Below, piece after piece: positions 1 through 8,600 of a stretch of 64,000 nt of DNA. Both the position numbers and the translations under genes were made by a program. The notes beneath the pieces were generated by a model. The model was not told the DNA's origin and ran no database searches. It saw only the letters and a program-made list of their open reading frames with translations. Source of the stretch: Roseimicrobium sp. ORNL1 (GTDB taxonomy: Bacteria; Verrucomicrobiota; Verrucomicrobiia; Verrucomicrobiales; Verrucomicrobiaceae). The stretch is taken from the NCBI RefSeq assembly GCF_011044495.1, contig NZ_CP049143.1, positions 5,704,001 through 5,768,000 of the forward strand, written 5' to 3'. The number at the start of each line of letters is the position of its first letter. The stretch's first letter is position 1.

Positions 1-44
1 ATGCTTTCCGAAGGCGCACGTCACCACGGGCAGCGAGCCTGCCC

Positions 45-626
45 CTACCTCTTCGAATCCCAACCGGCGGGAATCAGTCCGGCATCAAACATGGCGTTCA
101 GAGTCTTTCCAATGTCCCAGTCTCTTCCTGGGCCTCGTTGCCAAAAGGCCACTTCTGTGATGTCCCCTGTACGATTCTGGTAGAGCACAAGACGGTAGGG
201 CTCTTCCTGGCCGGATCCCGTTTGTTGATAAACATCCACTGCGCCAAATTTCACAGGCAGGCTCTGGAGGTGCGTCAGTTTCACCTTGGCGATGGCATGT
301 CCATAGGGTTGCTGCCGCATGCGCACTATCTCCTCACGCGAAAACGCCCTGTCGGAAGCCTCGGCATTGATTCCTCCCACGACGGAGACGTTTCTATAGC
401 GATCAGAGGTTTTGTAATGGTGGTCAGCCCACCCGTGCAACCAGTGTTTGCGCCACCTCTTTCCATCAACGCGAACCCATTCGGGTTTCGGCACGGGTGG
501 CCAAGGGGCCGCGTTCTTCTTGCCCCAAATGGTGGAATCCTCCATCACACTGCAAGACGTCGAAACTTGCACAAGGAAGCAACATGCGATGATGAAGAGA
601 AGTCTCGACGGGAGCAGCATTTTCAT
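45..626 (-). CDS. Hypothetical secreted lipoprotein
   Basis: This encodes 193 residues that I do not recognise as a named family. The N-terminus has a short basic start, a hydrophobic stretch (LLFIIACCFLVQV) and a lipobox-like STSC near residue 25, so export and lipid anchoring are likely. The rest is polar, with a repeated W/H-rich patch around residues 48-72 (WVRVDGKRWRKHWLHGWADHH) and no visible catalytic motif. It lies about 115 bp downstream of a response-regulator gene on the same strand, but I see no sign that the two are co-transcribed. The function is unknown; the gene call itself is fairly secure because of the signal sequence and clean ATG. Confidence 0.65.
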   Translation of the reverse strand: MKMLLPSRLLFIIACCFLVQVSTSCSVMEDSTIWGKKNAAPWPPVPKPEWVRVDGKRWRKHWLHGWADHHYKTSDRYRNVSVVGGINAEASDRAFSREEIVRMRQQPYGHAIAKVKLTHLQSLPVKFGAVDVYQQTGSGQEEPYRLVLYQNRTGDITEVAFWQRGPGRDWDIGKTLNAMFDAGLIPAGWDSKR

Positions 627-742
627 GGTGTTTCAGCACTCGCCTTGGATTCGCAATCCGCAACGAACACAGGATATAAACACACTTGTCCAGCTCGCTC
701 CCCCGGAATTCGCCGAACACCCAACAAAGTGGTGGAGAGGCC

Positions 743-1516
743 TCAATGCTGAGACTGCTCAGGACCCCTGACGAGTCCGCCCGTTTCCACCCAGCGCATG
801 GCCATTCTCACCACATCGGCCGCATACTTGTAGTCGAGCTTCTTTTTGATTTTGCCCCGGTGCACGTCGACCGTCTTGGGACTGATGCCCAGGTGGGAAC
901 TGATTCTCGCGGTGTTCAGCCCCTTCCCCAGAAGCTGCAGCACTTCGAACTCGCGGTCGCTCAGGAGGTGCAGGCCGCCATCCGCACCTCGACGATGCCC
1001 CTCATAGTAGGCGGTCAGCAGATGCTCGGACACGGCGGAGGTGACAAAGGGCCTGCCAGTGCTGACGGTCCTCAAGGCGCTCTCGAAGGATTCGGCCTCG
1101 CTGTCTTTCTTCAGATAACCTCTGGCTCCCGCTTTCAAGACCCGATCCGTATACAGCATTTCGTCATAGACGGAGATGACCAGAATCTTGAGCTGGGGAT
1201 ACCTGACATGCAGAGCACGAACGAAGTCGAGACCATTGCTGTCAGGCAGAACGACATCGACCAGCAAGATGTCCGGCACACGCAGCTTCAACTTTTCCTC
1301 CGCGTGCGCCGCCGCGTGCGCACACCACACACAGCGGAATCCCTCCAGGCTGGCCGTGAGAGCCTTCAGCCCTGCTCGTGAGAGGAAGTGGCCATCCACA
1401 ATGCCTACTGTGCACACGAGCAGTTGCGGCTCGTGCTCCTGCTGTTGTTGTTGCGGTTCTTGCGGCGGCAACTCTTTCATAGGAGCGCAGGCGCTTTGCT
1501 TGAAACTGAAGTGCAT
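743..1516 (-). CDS. NarL/FixJ-family response regulator
   Basis: This is a two-domain response regulator of 257 residues. A receiver domain (about residues 33-155) carries the acidic residue D41, the phosphoacceptor D87 in DILLVDVVLPD and the conserved lysine in GYLKKD near residue 135. A LuxR-type helix-turn-helix follows (about 185-245; LSDREFEVLQLLGKGL and SPKTVDVHRGKIKKKL). It should bind DNA as a phosphorylated dimer. A 30-residue tail rich in Q, P and E precedes the receiver, and an alternative ATG at residue 13 (position 1480) would shorten it. No histidine kinase is adjacent, so its partner is elsewhere. It is divergent from nothing obvious; the region 1517-1766 has no gene. Confidence 0.92.
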   Translation of the reverse strand: MHFSFKQSACAPMKELPPQEPQQQQQEHEPQLLVCTVGIVDGHFLSRAGLKALTASLEGFRCVWCAHAAAHAEEKLKLRVPDILLVDVVLPDSNGLDFVRALHVRYPQLKILVISVYDEMLYTDRVLKAGARGYLKKDSEAESFESALRTVSTGRPFVTSAVSEHLLTAYYEGHRRGADGGLHLLSDREFEVLQLLGKGLNTARISSHLGISPKTVDVHRGKIKKKLDYKYAADVVRMAMRWVETGGLVRGPEQSQH

Positions 1517-1766
1517 CGCTTTGGGGGAAAAGTTCGATGAAGGGTCCCCGGCGAGTCGACTCGAAGCTGACGCCTGCCTATTCGCCGGGGTAACAACGCC
1601 AGCATGCCACCGCCAAGATGAAGCAAGCGTGAAGCGTGAAATGATTCCGAAGAATATTAATACGTGCGACTAGGCATCGCTTCACCCTCAGCAAAGAGCA
1701 GGCCAGGGAATCACGGCATCCTCACCATAGAAGGTGCCACGTGATATCGATAGGCGTCGTTGCGGC

Positions 1767-2216
1767 TTATCGGGATTCCACATGAATCCTCGCCGCCTCA
1801 ATCATCACCTTCAGATCTTTCTGCCGTCGCAGGTGCTCCAGAACGCCCCAGTAGCTGATGTTGTCCGCATGGAGCGTTATCGTCTTCGAACCGCTACTTC
1901 CAATTTTATAAGTTAGGGCAGGAACACGGATGCCTTGCGTTTGAAGGGCCTCCATTTTGAGCTTCAGGAATTCGAGCACGTCATCCAGCGTTTCATCGTT
2001 CCAGTCTACACGGGGAACATGCAGGGACTTCAGAAGCTGCACCATTTCGTGATTGTCGGACTTCGCGTCCAGCATGCGCGGCGGGGCCACTGCGTGCTTC
2101 TCTCGCAGTTCCGTGGCAAGGACGTGGCCATGAGTGGCAAGCATCGTAGTCAAGACGATGGCCAGCGCCATGGCGCTCCCACATCGACGCACGTACGCGT
2201 TGGCGACCCTTCTCAT
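1767..2216 (-). CDS. Secreted STN-like (secretin/TonB short N-terminal) domain protein
   Basis: This encodes about 149 residues with an N-terminal hydrophobic segment (MALAIVLTTMLATHG). The mature part follows the pattern of verrucomicrobial STN-like orphan domains: a VPRVDWNDETLDDVLEFLKLK start, then a beta segment (ITLHADNISYWGVLEHL) and a final strand (LKVMIEAARIHVES). In secretins and TonB receptors this fold mediates periplasmic contacts, but here it stands alone with no secretin barrel. An in-frame ATG at 2231 would add five residues. I prefer 2216 because it lies one base after the stop of the truncated upstream gene, the spacing expected for an old two-gene operon. The role is unknown. 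Confidence 0.7.
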   Translation of the reverse strand: MRRVANAYVRRCGSAMALAIVLTTMLATHGHVLATELREKHAVAPPRMLDAKSDNHEMVQLLKSLHVPRVDWNDETLDDVLEFLKLKMEALQTQGIRVPALTYKIGSSGSKTITLHADNISYWGVLEHLRRQKDLKVMIEAARIHVESR

Positions 2217-2217
2217 T

Positions 2218-2376
2218 CTACTCCTTGGCATTCTTGATCGACTCCGAAATCATGGCATTCACCCGCTCACGGCGCTCGGCAGCCAGTTGCTCCTCAAGCT
2301 GGACCAGTTCGTCGTATCTGTCGAGTCCCACGATCACGAACACGCGAACGGGTGAATCCGATTTTGCCCTCTGGCA
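2218..2376 (-). pseudogene. C-terminal remnant of a truncated gene
   Basis: On the minus strand there is an open frame of about 50 codons that reads like real protein (DSPVRVFVIVGLDRYDELVQ, then an E/R-rich helix ending SIKNAKE) and stops at 2218-2220. It has no plausible start, and its frame closes upstream exactly where the tmRNA-like fragment begins (about 2380). It ends one base before the next start codon, as the last gene of an operon pair would. I infer that the 5' part was lost when the tmRNA-derived sequence became joined here. The original family is not recognisable from what remains. Confidence 0.55.
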
Positions 2377-2380
2377 ATTC

Positions 2381-2468
2381 AACCCCTGTCCGAATCGCCA
2401 TCAATGAAAGTGTCTCCGTGCGTAGTAAGTCATTTGGTCTCGGAGTGGCGGCTGCGAGTCACGGCACC
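2381..2468 (-). repeat. Decayed copy of the tmRNA 3' region (probable att-site scar)
   Basis: This 88-bp stretch matches 4752-4839 inside the tmRNA gene in the same orientation, with about six mismatches visible, and diverges at both ends. It covers the T-arm 5' side and part of the adjoining 3' helices of tmRNA. The T-loop is altered (TTGAATT instead of TTCAACT) and the acceptor stem is missing, so it cannot be functional tmRNA. A 3' fragment lying downstream of the intact gene in the same direction is the classic footprint of an element that integrates at the 3' end of ssrA. The interval between the copies is 2371 bp and contains no integrase. Confidence 0.8.
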
Positions 2469-2480
2469 CCATACCGAAGC

Positions 2481-4322
2481 CTACCGTCTCTCGTATGCCA
2501 CCTGAATCTCCTCCCACCTCTTGGCTCTTGTCCTCTCCACCCATTCATGAAAGAACATGAGCTTCGCGGGGGGCAGCACACCTTCTCCACCGGCACGCAG
2601 GGCGTCGTATTCACCATGGTGCCATTGGCGCCTGTCTTCCTGTGCCAGGATTTTCCCATCTTCGACGCGATGGGTTTGATAGAATTGGTTCATGTGATGG
2701 CTGACGGACCGGATCAGAGCCTTCTTCTCGTCAGCGGTCAGTGACTGTCCCTTGCGCACGCTCAGGTATTGGCCGACCCAGTTTTTGCCAGTGTTAAGCT
2801 TATCCATCTCCAGGAACAATTGGAACGCTTGCTCGCCCAACACCATCTTCGCTTGTTTCTCGAAGTCCTCACCTGCGGCGCGAAGGGAAGCAGTATAGGC
2901 GGCGTTGGAAGGGAAACTGGAGTTGGCGACGGCAATCTCCGCATCCTCCCGCTGCACCAATGCCGTGATAAATGACTCCTCCTTCTCCGATGGAAGCGAC
3001 GCCTCCTTCAGGAACTCCGCGTGACGTTTCCGGAAAGTCTGACGCCTCATTTCCTCCTGCCATGTCTTCGAGTCCTTCCAGACCAGGTCGATCTTCATGT
3101 CATGCACGTCTCCTTCGAGTGTGCCCTCAATGCTCAGATTGGGGGCATCGATCTCAAAACCTCGATTGACGCTCCTGGCGTAGTGATCTTCTGGCGAATC
3201 AGGGAAGCGCATGGCGATGACTTCACCCTTCGGAAGTCCACCGCATTCGAACCGGCCATCCGGACTCAGATCGACAATCTTCGAGTCCCACGCCACATCG
3301 CGACCGATGATGATGCGGGAGTTCGCCGGAAACTTTTTTCCATCTGGAAGCAAAAACTGCCCACTCAATGTGCAAGCCCGCTGAATGACGAGGTCATTCG
3401 TCTGCACCGTCTCCTCATCGGCCCCGGTGTTGACGATACAAACCGGCAAGGCACCTCTGCCGGTGAGACTTTCCATCTTGCCATACACTGCCAGCTCATC
3501 CTGCGCCGGCACGTTGAACAAGTAGAAGGAGCCGTCCTTCCCCGTCTCAGCCTCCACGAACGGGAGGTCCTTTTCAAAAGAACGTTGCGCCTGGATGGCG
3601 CCCATCTTCACTCCGGGAGCGGGCTGCCCCTTTTCGTCCAGCACCCGCCCCGTGATGGTGACACCTCGCGAAAGTTTGATTTCCAGCGGCTGCGGAATCC
3701 CATCACGGCCCAGCGATGACTCAGCCTGCGCGGAACCCCAGCCCTCTGCCGAAATGCGCAGCCACATCGTCTGCGCGGGTTTGGACCAGACGAGCGCGAA
3801 CTTTCCCTCCGCATCCGTCAGGGCCATGCGGTCCACTCCAGGAGCCGCGACGGTTCTGATTCGTGCTCCGGCAATCGAGTGACCATCGGAGCCCACCACG
3901 TGTCCATGGGTCACTTGCTTCGGAGGAATCGATGCCAGATCACGCGATTTCAGCGACGCATTCGCTGGGGTGGGCTTGGCGGGATCCACATCCTCCACGA
4001 ACACGGGCGCATGACCATCCGCCAGCACCAGCAGTTCGAAGACAAGGTCATCACTCACACCCTCGATGCGATAACGCCCGTCCGCCCCCGTGCGCACCGA
4101 CTTCTGGCAGTCCACCCAGCACGTCGGGCACATCGGTGAAGAACCCCTACGCATCCAGGCCGCGTGGACCCTGACCGTGGCGCCTTCGATGGGCTTTGCC
4201 CCCTTCCCTTCCCCAGTCACCACGCCTGAAATCTCCCCCGCAGAAACAAGACCAGTTACAGCGAAGGCAAATGCGATAGCAAAAGCAAACGGGACGGGCG
4301 GGAACGAGAACGTCGTTTTCAT
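2481..4322 (-). CDS. Secreted protein with carboxypeptidase-regulatory-like repeats
   Basis: This encodes 613 residues when started at the ATG at 4322, which gives a good signal peptide (MKTTFSFPPVPFAFAIAFAF, then AVTGLVSAG). The open frame extends 38 codons further upstream, but that part lacks signal-peptide character. After the signal come repeated beta-sandwich modules of the CarboxypepD_reg type, with turns such as SGVVTGEGKGAKPIEGATVR, the repeated ADGRYRIEGV / AEGKFALVW / KDGSFYLFNVP pattern and GRVLDEKGQPAPGV, over roughly residues 30-400. A charged helical C-terminus follows (about 430-613). No catalytic domain is seen. Such repeats usually serve as extracellular scaffolds. It is the only full gene between the two tmRNA-derived copies. 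Confidence 0.8.
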   Translation of the reverse strand: MKTTFSFPPVPFAFAIAFAFAVTGLVSAGEISGVVTGEGKGAKPIEGATVRVHAAWMRRGSSPMCPTCWVDCQKSVRTGADGRYRIEGVSDDLVFELLVLADGHAPVFVEDVDPAKPTPANASLKSRDLASIPPKQVTHGHVVGSDGHSIAGARIRTVAAPGVDRMALTDAEGKFALVWSKPAQTMWLRISAEGWGSAQAESSLGRDGIPQPLEIKLSRGVTITGRVLDEKGQPAPGVKMGAIQAQRSFEKDLPFVEAETGKDGSFYLFNVPAQDELAVYGKMESLTGRGALPVCIVNTGADEETVQTNDLVIQRACTLSGQFLLPDGKKFPANSRIIIGRDVAWDSKIVDLSPDGRFECGGLPKGEVIAMRFPDSPEDHYARSVNRGFEIDAPNLSIEGTLEGDVHDMKIDLVWKDSKTWQEEMRRQTFRKRHAEFLKEASLPSEKEESFITALVQREDAEIAVANSSFPSNAAYTASLRAAGEDFEKQAKMVLGEQAFQLFLEMDKLNTGKNWVGQYLSVRKGQSLTADEKKALIRSVSHHMNQFYQTHRVEDGKILAQEDRRQWHHGEYDALRAGGEGVLPPAKLMFFHEWVERTRAKRWEEIQVAYERR

Positions 4323-4733
4323 GAGGCTCGAACAACACGTGGAACGGAACGTCACCAGCATCCTACAAGCAGAGCGGTTTGAACCACAAGACGAAACGCA
4401 ATGAAATCCCGTGGAAAAATTCGACCTCACCTTCATGGTAAAGATTCAACCGCAAGCCGATGACTTCGATCGCCTTCGTCTATCGAGTACGCATCCAGAT
4501 TCCGAACCAGAAGGTGAGGGTAGTGGCCGATTGCTACAGCACCGGGAGCCATGAGTGGCCTGCGGGAGAGGCAGGGTGAGTGCCATCAATGCGCAAATGA
4601 GCAGCAGCAGCGGCATCCAGCGCTCCTCCCCGCCGCTCCCTACAGAAGGTTCATGGTCGGTCCCGGGAAGCGGAACTCACACAACACGAGTCCTCCTTCG
4701 GCACTCGCTGTAGATGAGATGAAATAAAAATAG
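4323..4733. other. Gene-poor stretch next to tmRNA
   Basis: No secure gene is seen in these 411 bp. Two overlapping short frames read somewhat like protein. One on the minus strand (4446-4616, 56 codons) opens with a signal-peptide-like stretch (MPLLLLICALMALTLPLPQA). One on the plus strand (4460-4579, 39 codons) contains IPNQKVRVVADCYSTGSHEW. Either could be a decayed gene end, which would fit the scar model for this interval, but neither is convincing. Confidence 0.4.
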
Positions 4734-5081
4734 TGGAGGCGAGGGGAGTTGAACCCCTGTCCGAATCGCCATCAATGAAAGCGTCTCCATGCGTAGTAAG
4801 TCATTTGATTTCGGAGTGGCGGCTGCGACTCACAGCATCCTCCACACCTAGCGTCCTGTAGATCTCGCCTTGGGGCCGTTCGCCCGCCCGTCAGGCCAGC
4901 CTGTAAGTAGTCGCACACCCGGCTCACAGACTTCACCGGGTACACGTCGGGGCACTTAGGCCGCGAGGGCTAGCTCGTTAGAGTTCGCATTTATGGTTTT
5001 GATACGATTGTTACGCGGTGACGCATCGTCCGCGGCATGCAGCCCCCACCTCAGACCATCCGTCGAAACCAGGACGCCCCC
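4734..5081 (-). ncRNA. ssrA: Transfer-messenger RNA (tmRNA)
   Basis: The RNA rescues stalled ribosomes together with SmpB. The 5' end GGGGGCG (5081-5075) pairs with CGCCTCC (4741-4735) to form the 7-bp acceptor stem, followed by A at 4734; CCA is not encoded. The 5' tRNA-like half reads TCCTGGTTTCGACGG, and the 3' half has a normal T arm with loop TTCAACT. The resume codon GCG at 4988-4986 opens the tag ORF, which encodes ANSNELALAA and ends with TAA at 4956-4958. The length of about 348 nt is normal for one-piece tmRNA. Its 3' part is duplicated at 2381-2468. Confidence 0.97.
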
Positions 5082-5688
5082 GAAATGAAAGTCACTAAGG
5101 GAGAACGTAACACGGATGATCAAGGACGCCAGTAATTTCGTGTGACGGATCATTTCGAGAAGAATGAATTCCAACCCTTTTGAGGATGGCCGCCTTCGTG
5201 CTACCTTCCCGCCAGATGAAACAACAAGACCTACTGCGTAGGACGACGGGAAGGCTCCGTCTCCCCGCAGCCAATCAGACAACAAGACAAGATACGCTTG
5301 CTCCGACTGCAACCCGTCCCATCAACCTCTCCACCCTGGCCACCGCCACCGCCGCAGTTCCTGCTGCAACGGGCTGGGAACCCAATGTGCAGTGGAGAGC
5401 AGGCCTGGTGAAGCGCGTGAGCAGCCTGATGAGCCGGTGAGCGAAATGGAATCGCGCCAGATCAGACGCGATATCCATCCTCATCACAGCACGCTCATCC
5501 ATATGCCTATTGGCAGGCACCCTTGATGTGCCCTGCACCGCAGGAGGCGTGACATCACCCACCCACCTGCCGAGACACTCGTTCGTCCCGACCTGAGACG
5601 CGGAGGGCACTCTCATGCCCCTCGCGTCCTCTTGTTCGGGACGTCTTGGACTTGTGGCAAACCCAATGCCGAAACCCTCTTCCTCGAG
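5082..5688. other. Gene-free stretch between tmRNA and the helicase gene
   Basis: I see no supported gene in these 607 bp. A minus-strand frame at 5275-5616 (113 codons) has an Ala/Arg/Val-rich composition, no domain and no signal. The tmRNA promoter should lie just above 5081, but I could not pick out convincing -35 and -10 boxes. Confidence 0.5.
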
Positions 5689-8600
5689 CTATAACTCAAG
5701 TGAACCTTGAACTACAGAGTCAGCATCGAATCCTATTTCGCTGCAGACCTTTCTCCACGATCTCTGGGGAATCAAAGCTCTCATCTTTGGCAGCCTCAAG
5801 TGATTTGCATGCACTTTTGTTCGGTGCCCAGGCCTCTGACCACACGAACACAGCCAATGCGGAACCTCGCCCCAATAGCCAAAGACAGGCGAGGATTCGC
5901 ATCGCATAGTGATCATTCCGTTCACGGGTGCAGGAGTTGTTAAATCGCGTGTATAACACCCCTGCTCAATGCATCTCCAATAGTAAGGATGCCCTTCACG
6001 CGCTTCCGCGGCTACCATCTCCCTTCTGCAGACAGGACACAGATGGTCGGGCTGATATGCGCCAATCATCTGCTCGGTGCAGTAAAGGTCCCGGACCTCG
6101 GTGGAGAACTTGACACTTTCACGCCTGATCGCGAACCCCTGGGGCGAAGGTTTGCACAGCACGGGAAAAGTCGAGGCCCAGACTATGCGATCGTCTATCA
6201 GACATAATTTGTCGCGCATCTTAATCTTATGAACAACGACAACACCCACCTCCCGTAGCAAGGTTTCCCCCTTCTCATGAGAAGAGCCCTCTCGGCGTTG
6301 TTCTCCCACGGTTTGTGTCACCACGAATGCACGAGCACCCTTTGCGACAAAGGCTCTCAATGATGGCGCAAGAAACTGGACAACGGCAGCATCCAACAAA
6401 GGGCTAAAGAGTATCACACACTCGTTCGCAGTATTTATCTCCTCCAAGATTCGAGTCGCAAACTCCCTCCCAAATGCAACCTGCTTTCGTTCGCCACAGC
6501 TCGCCATAGCCTCCATAGCGTTGGTGACGCCGTAGCGTTTGTTCATCCATGGCAATAGTTTGCCGCCTACAAATGCACCACCCCCCTTTGACTGCAGCCA
6601 GTTTAGGTCTGCAAGGATCACAAGCTTCCTTCTTGCACGCGTAATCGCAACGTTTAGAAGCCTTGAAATATCCTCGCTTGCCGCCGGAGTCATCAGGTTG
6701 GCACTGAAGTGTGGTTCATCGACCACGAGATCGAGCAATACAGCGTCTGCTTCATTACCTTGAAAGCTGTGAGCCGTGTTTACGGCAATCTCTGCCTCCA
6801 AGCCTTCTTCCCTTACCAATAAATCAATAATCTTCGCGTGAGGACGGTAAGGGGATATGATGAGAACTCTCTTCTTGTCTGCTGTGGACGCGCTGGGCCT
6901 GTCCGCACGTAACCAGAGTTTCAATAACTCCAGGCATACCATGGCTGACAGCAGGTTGAAGCGACTTCGGTCTGCTGTTGTATTCCATGCATCGAGACTC
7001 CCGGAATCGAGAAGCGTAACCCTTCTCACATCATCTGCAATTCCGGCATGCCATTGCATGATGGATGCGTCGGCACCCTTCTCGCTCACACTGCCGCCAT
7101 TACGCAGCAGCCCGTCATAGATCAACGCATTCACAATCGCGCTAATGTCGGGATGCATGCGATGCTGCTCCTTGAGCGCGACGAAGTGATGCTGGAACTC
7201 CTTGCGTTCATAGGCACCCTGGACACCAGAAGCCTCAAAAATGTCCCTCCCCAGCCAACGCAAAGCAACAGGTTCATCAGATTGAACTATGGGAGGCAAC
7301 TGCTTGAAGTCTCCAACCGCAACGACCGCTCTGTCAGCCACCGTCGCCGAAGCCCATAGTGCTGGAATTGGCGCCATAGATGCTTCATCAAGCAAGACCG
7401 TGTCAAACCTCCTCTCTTGAATCCCATTTCGCATGTACGCACGTGTGAGAGTTGTCGCCAGCACTTTCACTTTGGCCAACAACTCTGCCTCAATCGTCTT
7501 CAGGCTTTCTTCGATGGCCTTAATTTCCTCAATGAACTGAGCTACCTGTGCACTCAAGCGATTTCGCTCCGTCACCAACGCGTCATAATCCTTCGAACCA
7601 ACCTCCCTTTGCGCCTCGGTCCGTGCTCGCGTGATCGAAGACATCTGGCCAAAGACTGTATTCCCGGAGCCAGAACACAATTTCCATTCGACCAACACCT
7701 TCACAAGGTGGTCAAGGTCTTGCTTAAGAGCACCCTCCTCTCTGCGCACCTGCGAACGGAGTCTCTCGAGCTCTTCCTTCGACGCCTCATGGCGCCTCAT
7801 TTGAAGATCGACCGATGTCACAACTTCGTCTGGAAGCCCTCCATTTTCTGACATAAAGCCAGCCACCTCTGCTTCGATGCTGGCCATTTTGCTGCTAAAG
7901 CCATTGACCGTGGCCTCGCACTTTTCGACATTTTCCTTCTGGATTTCTAGATAGGATTGACACTCGCTCCTGTAGTGTTGTGACGCCGGCAAGTCTGGAA
8001 TCGAGGAATACCTCTCCAAACTCTTGATGAGTTCATGTATCTCGTTGAGCATTTGCTCCGAGGCAGCAGCTCTTCTTTCACAGTCCGCAACTACCTCAGC
8101 CAGCTTATTCACCTCATTTCTGAGCCCTGACATTTCTTGCTCCTGCTCCTCTGGCTTTGGCAACTTTAGCCACATGCGCTTGATAGATCCGACCGCAAGT
8201 GTCTTCTCCAAAAGTTGAGAACTCGAATCCAGTTCCTTCATTTTTTGTTGGTACGCGGCCAAGGCTTCGTTGGCAGTCAGACGCATGGTCGACGCCCTGC
8301 CGGTCGCGACTTCAAGCTGAGGCAATGCTCTCAACCGATTTCTCAGCGGTTCACATTCCGCGGCCGACTGGCACATACCATCGGCTTCTCGAAGCTGTGC
8401 CGCCGATTCTCCTTCTGCTTTTCGGAGTTCTGGAAGAGTCGCTTTTAAAGAGTCACATTCCCTCTTAAGGCGTAATAATTCTTTAACAGACTCCTGCGCT
8501 CTTAAAGCCCTGGTCCTTAGTTCGACCAGGCCCGAAACATCCTTCGCCGACTCCTTCTGATATCGCTCCAGAGCGTCAAGCTTGCCTCGTTTCTCCTCAA

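Noticed and set aside
40-70. Possible tRNA end (TTCGAATCC T-loop-like sequence)
   Set aside because: The flanking bases do not pair to form a T stem, and no acceptor or anticodon stem could be drawn.
5275-5616. 113-codon minus-strand frame between tmRNA and the helicase gene
   Set aside because: It has no domain, signal peptide or plausible coding composition, and no neighbour supports it.
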